Positions 10,361 to 18,500 of a stretch of DNA of 18,500 nt are shown piece after piece. The stretch's first letter is position 1. Each line of letters starts with the position of its first letter. This stretch comes from Cristatella mucedo. Lineage: Eukaryota > Bryozoa > Phylactolaemata > Cristatellidae. A program made the position numbers and the translations under genes. Where the stretch lies: positions 4,809,001 through 4,827,500 of the forward strand of contig WPIO01000007.1 in the NCBI GenBank assembly GCA_009760855.2. Direction: 5' to 3'. The notes under the pieces are model-generated. The model was not told the DNA's origin and made no database searches. It saw only the letters and a list, made by a program, of their open reading frames with translations.

Positions 10361-11867
10361 TCAGACGCTGGTGTTCTTCGTCAGCGGCTCGCGGCTCGAC
10401 TGCAGCTTCGACCTCTGCGACGAGATCGCCTGCTCCGCCGCCGCCGCCGAGCAGCGGCGGCAGAGCTGCCTGAGCTTGGACACGTGCGTCATGTAGATGA
10501 CCGGGTCGAGCAGGCTGTTCAGCAGGCACACGGCGAAGAGCATCTGCTGCACCTTGTAGAAACCGAGCGAGCTACCCTTGAAGACGGTCGGCGAGCCGGG
10601 ATCGTGCAGTGCGGCGGCGAAGGTGAGAAAGAGCGACAGCAAGTAGCCGGGCAGCCAGCAGACGAGGAACGTGCCCAGTATGAGCCACGTGGTGAGCAGG
10701 GCGCGCCGCGACTGGCGGTCGCGGTCGCCTCGCGGCGCCGGCAGCCGGCGCGACGACTCGGCGATCTCGACGCCCACGCGCGTGTACAGGACGCTCATGC
10801 CGACGAAGCAGAGCGCAACGATGCAGAGCAGCACGTAGTCCGGCTGCATGGCGAGGTCGCGCTCGATGAAGGCGCAATAGGCTCCGCCGCCGTCTTCTCG
10901 CTGACCGACTTCGGCGCGGCCGGCGCCGCTGTACAGATCGGCGCCGCCCAGTGCGAAGGACACGATCCAGAGTGCGCACACCGCGGCCGACGCGTGGCGC
11001 TTCGTCACGATCGCGTCGTAGTGGAGCGGCTTGACGATGGCCACGTAGTGGTCGACGGCCATGCCTAGCAGGTTGAGCAGCGACACGATCTGCGCCGTCG
11101 TCCAGAGGGCGACCACGAGCGAGCGAACGCAGTGCTGACTGACGGCGCCGGCGGCGGCCGCCGCCGGCGAACCGTCGGCGGCCGTTGCGTTCTCGCCGTC
11201 TCGGCCGTAGGGGCCGCCGGCGGCGGCTTCGGCGGCGGCGTCGCCGTCAACCGTCAGCAGAAGGCTCGTCACGACGCTGGCGCAGACGAACATGTCCGAG
11301 CAGCCGAGGCTGAGCAGCAGCACGAACCTCGCCTCGGAGCAGTGGCTGCGCCGGCGCAGCGAGATCACGGCGATGCCGACGACGTTCAGCACTGCAGCGA
11401 GCGATCGCGACGGTCGTCTTCGCGAGCGCGCCCGCCCGAACGCTTGCGCTCGAGCGACGGAAGATAGGAGACGTGCGCGACGGCGGGAAAAGATACACAA
11501 CGAAAACAAAAGAAGCCCGCGCCGCCAGCAAAGTTTCGCCCAAGGCTGCAGCCGCCAGGCGAAGACGAGAGCGATCTGCGGACCTGCGGCTGCTTTTCGA
11601 CCGCCCCGACCGATGCGCGTCGATCGGGCGACGGACGACGACGGCCGCGCGAGCGCACGCGGGCGTCGTCGTCTCGCTGGCGGCGGCTTGCCGTCGTGCA
11701 AGCTTACCTATGCCCAGCGCCGAAAGAAGCATCATGACGACGTAGTGGAACCAGATAAACGTGGCCAGCTCCAAGATATACGAGCTATCTGAATCGCCGC
11801 TGGCGTTCCGGGTGACGGCGAAGCCCCCGGCGGCGTCGCCTCCTTCGCTCGCGCCGCGCTCGCCCAT
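10361..11867 (-). CDS. Orphan class A (rhodopsin-like) G-protein-coupled receptor, two exons
   Basis: Predicted plasma-membrane seven-pass receptor of 396 residues; ligand unknown. Exon 1 is 11867-11708 and exon 2 is 11391-10361, joined by a phase-1 GT-AG intron. The ATG at 11867 is the first after an in-frame TGA and has G at -3 and +4. Residues 1-35 are extracellular, with an N-A-S glycosylation site at 21. TM1 is about 36-63 (N56), TM2 76-101 (D86) and TM3 about 141-166, ending D-H-Y (167-169) in place of D-R-Y. TM4 has W195. TM5 (238-258) lacks the usual proline. TM6 has CWLP (298-301). TM7 has N345 and DPVIY (349-353). C141 and C226 could form the extracellular disulfide. C364/C367 may be palmitoylated, and the C-terminus T-S-V fits a class I PDZ ligand. 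The missing TM5 proline and DPxIY recall melanocortin/MECA-type receptors, but that placement is inference. Family class is confident; subfamily is not. Confidence 0.88.
11392..11707 (-). other. GPCR intron (316 bp, phase 1, inside TM1)
   Basis: The donor is ATAG|GTAAGC and the acceptor CTGCAG|TGCTG on the minus strand. Splicing joins SALGI to VLNVVGIAV and gives one continuous hydrophobic TM1 with the conserved Asn. A pyrimidine-rich stretch lies about 65-120 bases before the acceptor, and the bases right next to the acceptor are not pyrimidine-rich. An alternative AG further upstream would put many arginines into TM1, so it is rejected. The intron length is not a multiple of three, so retention would shift the frame. 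The intron is open in two frames, which makes the locus look like one long intronless ORF. Confidence 0.85.
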
Positions 11868-12544
11868 CGCCCGGCGAGCGTCCTCCGTCGATCTGCCGAG
11901 CGCCGCGGCCACCGGCGATCAGTGCTCACACTCGGCGCCGATGGCCGTTTCTCTAGCCGAAAACCGACGACCGCCCTCGAAACCGATCGCCGGGAATCGC
12001 GTGGGCGGCGGACCGGGAGGGCGAGCGGGAGCGCGGCGGACGACCCGCGGCGGACGGCGGGCGGCGACGGCGACGGCTGGAGGTTTGGCCGCTCCGCCCG
12101 GCGACTGCGCTCCGTCTGGGCTTCCGGACCAAATGGCGCGCTAAAGTCGTCAGCTGAGCATAGTATTTATTTACGAATCGACATTGCGTTAAAGTTCTGC
12201 GACTCGCTGTCTTTCAGCTCCGGACCCGCTAGAGAGCCTGCGGTCGCTAACTGGCGCCTCGTTAGTGGCGTCGCTGCTAATCCTCACCAGCCAGAATTAG
12301 TCTCGCGAGACCGTACCTTTTTACATCGATCCGCCAATTAAAACCATTAATTATCTCGCAGCCGTGGCTCTTATTGCTTATTGGCTAGGACGTTGAAGCA
12401 ACACTACCTGCCATCGATAGCCCACGGATGAAGGACGGGCGGGCGGGCGTTCGCAAGGACCGTCTAGCAATTAGGACTCGAGTGGCGTAGTCTCGTTCGA
12501 CGGCCGCGGCGAGAAGTGAAAACAAGCTCCGTATGAAGGCTCTT

Positions 12545-12547
<3 letters not shown>
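11868..12547. promoter_or_regulatory. 5' flank of GPCR: GC-rich upstream region, promoter not resolved
   Basis: The CpG-rich block around the receptor extends to about 12.13 kb and then falls to mixed composition. The receptor's 5' UTR and promoter should lie here, on the minus strand. I see no defensible TATA box or initiator. A CpG-rich TATA-less promoter is the simplest reading but is inferred. The overlapping frames on both strands, such as 11761-12144 plus, have no recognisable domain. Confidence 0.3.
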
Positions 12548-13147
<600 letters not shown>

Positions 13148-14288
13148 TTCAGAGTGGGCGTCCATCGGCGGCGCGTGCCTTCGAGCCACAGAACGAGCTG
13201 CGACATCCGGCGGACGGAGAAATCCTCCGTCCCATAGATGGTGCGCATGCCGTCGCTCAATCGCACGACTGACGCAGGTCTGACGCGTCTCTGCGTCTCT
13301 TGCGATTAGGCATATCGGGCAAGTTGGTCGCATTTACCTCTACGCATCGATCGATCGCTGAGATGGGCTCTCGGCCTTCAGGCCGATCCGGTAGAAAAGC
13401 GCTCGGCGAGGAGAGCGAGCGAACGGGATCAAAGGGCAAGCCTCGCTCTCGACGTGCTATGCCGCAGTTACGTCGTGGCCCATCTGGCTCCAGTCGTGCT
13501 CCAGTCTTTGGCGCAGACGCCAGCAAGACTGGGAGGGGGCCATCTAAGATCGACGGACGACTGAACGGAAGCGGATAAGCTGAGTGCAGTTAAACTCGAT
13601 GGCCAAGACGGAGCCAAGACCGAGCGAGCGTTCATCGTGTACGCCATGAAGGGAGCCCCTTCTTCATTGCTTTGAAAGGCGCGGCAGACGACCTAACCGG
13701 CGAAAACCTCGATGCTTTCTACGAGAGATCCGGGTATTCATCAACCCCTGAATAAGCTCGGCTAGGTTTGGCTAGTTCGTTGTCGGTCAGACATCACGAC
13801 TACTTAGAGAGTCCTCGGGCTGCTGTCACCACACCACAGCAAAACGGCTTTGCTCCGGGTGTGGAGGCGGCCTAGAGCAGTCCTTCCTTGTGGAGAGTGC
13901 CTTCGACTAGGTGAGAGATCGGCAGGGAAGTTTACCATTTTTTTAAGTGACTACAAATTAATGGTATACAATGAATTTGCAGTCGTGACACTTTGCCAAT
14001 GAATACCAACCGCGATCCTGAAAGAAAACATACTGAAAGGAAAAAGCTTCGCCAGAAACAACATGCCAGACATACACCAGAAGAAGCTGCTGAACTTGGA
14101 TCTCTAGAAGCTGAAAGAAGGAGATGTTCTTGCCAGCGACAACAGCTTGTCAGAGAAACAGAGGAAGTAGCAGAACCACTGCGAGTGCGCGAAGCTGTAA
14201 CCTGGAGCCGTTCGTCAGTCGCGCCAGCAATAACGTGCCTGGGAGAATTGGGGGAAAAGCAGACGCGTGACATTCGCGAGGGCTGCAA
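13148..14288. other. Intergenic, no gene recognised
   Basis: No supported gene. Two frames were inspected. One without ATG at 13594-13755 contains SPFFIALKGAADDLTGENLD. Another at 13993-14288 is highly charged (RKHTERKKLRQKQHARHTPE). Neither matches a family I can name with confidence. Confidence 0.45.
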
Positions 14289-14314
14289 TTATATATATAT
14301 ATATATATATATAC
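14289..14314. repeat. (TA)n microsatellite
   Basis: About 26 bases of alternating TA, followed by ACATATAG. It begins a generally AT-rich stretch that runs to about 14600. Confidence 0.9.
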
Positions 14315-14899
14315 ATATAGTTTGTGGTACCTTGGCCTGTGAGTTTCATTCTTTCCGTGACGGAGCTCGTAACACAAAATGCTCGTGCATCAAATCAATT
14401 TTTTAGATTGAAATGAATTGAAATGCCATTAATCCGTTCCGGAGCCATAAATAATACCGCAATGCTTTTCACAAATTTTTACATTAAAATGTATTTATAA
14501 ATAACAAATATTGTTGAAAAACACAATGCAGTAGAATGTACTGCAATAAACGAATTTTAATAATTATGATGTACAGCATTAACAAGGAGATCAGATGACC
14601 TGAAGACGCTGACAGAGTTGGAAGAGAAAGGCTGAAATTAATACCTGAATCTTATTCGCCGATTGGTGTCCTTTTCGTCACACTTTCCTCACGTTCCTCT
14701 GCAGGGAATTTCCAACGATAGCACTGCCTAAGGAAAGTACAGTCTTTCGCTACCCGAGCCTTACTGGCCTGAGTAACCACACGCATTGCCTTCATCCACC
14801 CACTTGCTTGCTTGCATCGCTGACACGCACACACACCCGCGCGCACACCCGCGCCTCTTATACATGAGAGCAATTCCTTAGCAACCGCTTACCCGATCA
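14315..14899. other. AT-rich intergenic stretch, no gene recognised
   Basis: AT-rich from about 14390 to 14600. It has short inverted repeats: ACATT-AA-AATGT near 14481, and TGCAGTA with TACTGCA near 14528-14546. A CA/CG-rich simple stretch lies at about 14823-14854. A miniature transposon is possible, but no terminal inverted repeats could be matched. Confidence 0.35.
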
Positions 14900-15345
14900 G
14901 GCCAAGCATCGTACCACCCGCTTTTCGGAATCCAACAGTCTAGAAATACCTCGTACAAACCTTAAATCCTTTGGAGGCCGTGCATTTAGTTTGTATGCTC
15001 CCAGAGCCTGGAACTCCCTCCCGACCTGCGTCAGAACATCCCCTGACCTGACCACATTTAAAAGGAACTTAAAACACGCCTATTTAGGACAGCATTTAGT
15101 GGGTCCCTGTGATTCGTCCTTGATGTGCTTATGCGTGCTGACACTGTGTATGCTGCCACTAACAACATTCGCATGCTGACCCTGTGCATGTCACCCCTAA
15201 CCATATTATTTATTTTGTTTGTTTTTCAAGCATGATTTTACTTACCATTCAATTGCATTTCACTTTACAGCAAATGTAAAGCGCCTAGAAAGAGATTAAG
15301 TTCTCTGAGGGCGCTTTATCAATTGCATTATTATTATTATTAGTG
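14900..15345 (+). mobile_element. L2/CR1-like LINE, 3' end with terminal hairpin and (ATT)n tail
   Basis: One open frame encodes the ORF2 C-terminus: LEIPRTNLKSFGGRAFSLYA, then PRAWNSLPTCVRTSPDLTTF and KRNLKHAYLG. This is the intact F..AP..WNSLP...T...FK..LK pattern, ending at a stop near 15179. The 3' UTR closes with a hairpin (arms AAAGCGCC at 15278-15285 and GGCGCTTT at 15310-15317, with an inner AGAGA/TCTCT pair) and an (ATT)n tail ending at about 15345. The 13 bases GATTAAGTTCTCT in the loop region also occur at 1685-1697, so this is the same family as the copy at 1000-1735. It is 5'-truncated and lacks the RT domain. It is the best preserved LINE tail in the window. Confidence 0.85.
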
Positions 15346-16480
15346 TTAAAGGGAACGAGTGCGGCTCGGGATTCTGGGCGGATGTTGCACCATTCACTGT
15401 AACGTTCGCTGCGGCAACTTGCCGTGAGGGATTTGAAGCTGGCTTGTAACCAGAATTTTGGCTCTCAACTCAAAGCAAAAAATCGGCCGAGAGACAACTC
15501 GTATCTAAAAAAACTAGCAACTTGGGATACTCGTAAGCCGAGGTACCGCCGTATATTGCTAGGACTGTGCAGCGATGACGAGTGCCAAAAAAGGGAAATG
15601 GTGGAGACAATTTGCTAATCTGCATGCTTCGCTACAACGTACGCTCTCGCAGTTTAAATTCAATAATGAAATGGCTGCAACTTCACAGGAATACGAACTT
15701 ATAAGGGGTATTTCAAACAGTGGCCGTGGCATTTTGGCTGCTTGCGCTCTCCCTTTGCTGTAGCCTGAAGTGCTGGCGGGCGCTTTTAGCGCTTCTACCC
15801 CGTAGTTGAAGTACTGAAAGGCTGGCGGAGCGAGAGTCGGGGCGAGGTTTACGGTCGGTTGCCTTGGTTTGTGGCCTTATTATTATTATTATTATTAGTA
15901 TGGCATTATTCGCGTTGGGGCCAGGTTATGGCCCGTTGGCTGTGTTGGTCGCGTTGCAGTAATTGTGAAACCCGTAATTATTTGTCGTGGGTACGATGCT
16001 GTTATCTTGGATTGTGGATTTAAAAGGGCACGAGCCATCGCTTGGGGACCACGGCTGCACCACCTGAGGCGTGGGGAGTCCAGTTCCGAGTCTCGGAAGC
16101 CGCCGAAGCCGGTTGGTGCTGGAAGAGACGCCGAGTCCGGGGCGAGGCGAGGCAATATAACGCGGGATGTGCTTGCGACTGAGCTTCGTTAGTTCGGTGC
16201 ATTAGCGAGACCGACCGGAAGTCGTGTTGCGCCTGCCTACGGTAAGCGATGGACGGGCATTAATGGAACCTGATTCTTCGCGGGGAGCGCACAATATCGT
16301 TAATATATAAGCTCTTAGCTTGGCAGTCGGGAACGGCTTGAACTCATCTGGAGGTGCATCGCGGAGGGCCATTTCCTATCCCCCAACGAATGCATCGTTC
16401 CCCACGACTTATGTGGGGCGGAGCCACTGGGCTGCTAGAAGGAAGCAAGACTGATGGCAAAGCGACTGCGTAAGCATCCT
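15346..16480. other. Intergenic, no gene recognised
   Basis: No supported gene. It holds a short (TTA)n tract at about 15879-15898. The frames at 15424-15618, 15575-15763 and 15965-16192 have no recognisable domain. CTACGGTAAGCG near 16237 looks like a splice donor, but nothing coding can be tied to it. Confidence 0.45.
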
Positions 16481-16560
16481 TAATAAAGCCTAGCTGATTT
16501 ACAAGCCTCTTTTATAAAGCAGCAGAAGAGTCTTACGGCTATAAGCACCGCTTAGCTAAG
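16481..16560 (-). mobile_element. SINE 3' fragment, copy C
   Basis: Read on the minus strand, it is the 3' part of the tRNA-derived SINE. It has the CGTAAGACTCTTCTG block, the AAGAGGCTTG block and ATCAGCTAGG, then TTTATTA as the tail. The same blocks in the same order make up the 3' half of copy B at 16829-16993. The tRNA-like head is absent, so this is a 5'-truncated or interrupted copy. It lies about 270 bases from copy B, in the same orientation. Confidence 0.72.
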
Positions 16561-16810
16561 GCTTGCAGCTTTCAAGACTTTTGCTGTCCTTAAACGAAGT
16601 AGCGGCGCACGGTGTCTGCTGGTGGACAGCTCACGGCTCGGACCCTCGTTTCGAAGAATGTGCGTTGGCTAGGTCCATATTTTTCCATTAAGATCTTCTG
16701 CAGCTCACTCGCAGCCGGAGAGATATTTGGCGCGAAGTTGGCGCAGAATGGCGTCGGTTTCATGCAGCAAAGCGGAGGCGACAAACGAGGCAGAAAGAGC
16801 GGAACCGGTG

Positions 16811-16993
16811 GTAAATAAATAAATAAATCCTAGCTGATTAAACAGCCTCTTTTTGTATAGCGACAGAAGAGCCTTTAAGGCTATCACCACCGCTTGCAGT
16901 GGTGATGAAGGATCGCCCACCGCAGGAATCGAACCCACGACCTCGGGACCGAGGTCATGAAAGCAACCGCCTTACCTAGTGTGCCATCACGGC
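16811..16993 (-). mobile_element. tRNA-derived SINE, copy B (near complete)
   Basis: On the minus strand it runs from GCCGTGATGGC at 16993. The A-box region (GGCACACTAGGTAAGG) and the B box (GGTTCGATTCC, near 16926-16936) come first. GGGCGATCC follows, then a perfect hairpin (ATCACCAC and GTGGTGAT), the GGCTCTTCTGTCGCT block and ATCAGCTAGG. It ends in an (ATTT)n tail at 16811-16828. At about 165 bases plus tail it is the most complete member and serves as reference for the other three. It has a tRNA-related head but no clover-leaf acceptor pairing, so it is not a functional tRNA gene. Confidence 0.85.
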
Positions 16994-17571
<578 letters not shown>

Positions 17572-17648
17572 GAGAGGAGACCGAGCAGAAGAGAGAATCC
17601 TCTTTCGGTCCGCTGTTTGAGAAAGAGAGACGATTGGACAGGGGTTAG

Positions 17649-17650
<2 letters not shown>

Positions 17651-17740
<90 letters not shown>

Positions 17741-17790
17741 AGAGAGGGGGAGAGAGAGGGAGAGAGAGACAGAGAGACAAAGAGAGAGCG
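17651..17790. repeat. (GA)n microsatellite, tract 2
   Basis: A second long GA tract, separated from tract 1 by about 80 bases of mostly purine-rich unique sequence. It ends in G-rich variants (GAGAGGGGGAGAG) and GACAGAGAGACAAAG. Confidence 0.95.
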
Positions 17791-18500
17791 AGGGAGAGAA
17801 ATTGTCAAAAAGAATAGCACGGCGGGGAATGCGAGGAGAATTTCGAACACGTACGTCGAACTCAAGCGGTCGCCTGCTAGGACGTTGTTCGAAGTTGCTC
17901 CACACGATCATGAGTCCACGACCTCAATACTGATAAGCAATGGAAGCCGCCGTACCACCGTCCGGTCCCGCTCGGCCCCTTCCCCTCCTGCCACGGCACG
18001 GACGACTGGCCGCCACTGTGAGCATCTTCGCCTCTACATCTACGAAGCTGCTCAGACTACGCGGGTGTCGCGCCGGCTCCGAGCTTTCAATAGTGCATTC
18101 AAAGTGTGTACCCAGATTTCAGCGCTCATTCGACAGACCGCCCAACTTTCAACTGCTTTACATCACGAAAATGACAATAGAGGAGAAGATTAGCTTCAGT
18201 CCGAGGAAAGTTGACGAGATAAGTGGCAGAGAACTGAGAAGCAGACCTGACTCAGGAGGAGAGCAGTTGAGGTAGCAGAGAATTAGCAGAGAGCGGCTAA
18301 ACGGATGTAAAGTACCAATCGCGAAGTTGAATTCCACAACCAGCTTTACAAGAGACGTAGCCTAGGCGGAGAAAGGCGATGACTATTTCAGGCGATCGAC
18401 GGGTGTGGGCTGATGAGTTACGAACCCAGCTAATATGACGTCGTTTGCTCATACAGCAATGTCGGACTCTGCTATGAGTACAATGCTCGTCAGTATGGTG
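17791..18500. other. No gene recognised; possible start codon at the window edge
   Basis: Mixed sequence without recognisable domains. The frames at 17885-18193 and 17940-18275 overlap and show no motif. An ATG at 18459 opens a frame that is still open after 14 codons at the edge (MSDSAMSTMLVSMV), with a TGACGTCG element just upstream. This is too little to call a gene. Confidence 0.4.

Noticed and set aside
10361-11701. Single-exon 446-codon GPCR frame on the minus strand
   Set aside because: It starts with TTG inside the intron, and its first 100 residues are Arg-rich and not membrane-like. Splicing to exon 1 gives a proper ATG and a complete TM1.
11247-11912. 221-codon minus frame starting with GTG
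   Set aside because: Only residues 16-68 are real, as exon 1 of the GPCR. The rest is intron read-through and a wrong frame of exon 2. GTG is not a plausible animal start here.
13594-13755. Frame containing FFIALKGAADDLTGENLDAF as a possible retroelement Gag remnant
   Set aside because: The likeness to Gag wording is slight, the frame has no start codon and is 54 codons long, and nothing adjacent supports a retroelement.
13993-14288. Charged frame resembling Arg/Glu-rich N-termini of Helitron-type proteins
   Set aside because: There is one short charged stretch only, with no Rep or helicase motif nearby. Composition alone is not evidence.
14415-14560. Possible MITE suggested by TTAATCCGTTCCGGAGCC and AT-rich flank
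   Set aside because: No matching terminal inverted repeat or target-site duplication could be found on the other side.
18459-18500. Start of a gene running off the window
   Set aside because: There are only 14 codons, rich in Met and Ser, and a CRE-like TGACGTCG upstream is not enough to call a promoter or gene.

Overview
The window looks like nuclear DNA of an invertebrate metazoan. It holds one intron-containing class A GPCR gene, decayed L2/CR1-type LINE fragments, a tRNA-derived SINE family with internal Pol III boxes, long (GA)n/(TC)n microsatellites and long stretches with no recognisable gene. No operons, Shine-Dalgarno sites, phage genes or CRISPR arrays are visible. The phylum cannot be fixed from this sequence alone; an arthropod/chelicerate or a lophotrochozoan would both fit.

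Layout. 1-136: 5' part of a SINE (minus). 139-712: a dead LINE reverse transcriptase (minus), split by a (GA)n tract. 1000-1735: 3' end of a decayed LINE (plus). 1736-6320: no recognisable gene apart from one weak 92-codon reading frame at 4844-5122. 6328-6500: diverged SINE copy (plus). 7375-7720 and 8113-8577: two 3' ends of a second LINE family in direct orientation. 8578-10130: nothing recognised, becoming GC-rich. 10361-11867: the GPCR gene (minus, two exons, one 316-bp intron), inside a CpG-rich block of about 9.9-12.1 kb. A (GCC)n tract starts 10 bases past its stop codon. 12548-13147: a 600-bp (TC)n/(TCTG)n compound microsatellite, upstream of the GPCR. 14900-15345: 3' end of a LINE with an intact terminal hairpin. 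16481-16993: one partial and one near-complete SINE (minus). 17427-17790: two (GA)n tracts. 17791-18500: nothing recognised.

The only gene I would defend as functional is the GPCR. It encodes a predicted 396-residue seven-pass receptor with a GT-AG phase-1 intron inside TM1, D-H-Y instead of D-R-Y, no TM5 proline, a D-P-V-I-Y TM7 motif and a C-terminal T-S-V. The rest is mobile-element debris, simple repeats and unassigned intergenic sequence, so no multi-gene pathway can be read from the window. The most interesting points are the orphan receptor and its 3' repeat, the SINE family with a conserved hairpin, the LINE 3' stem-loop, and a microsatellite that has grown inside a reverse-transcriptase coding region.
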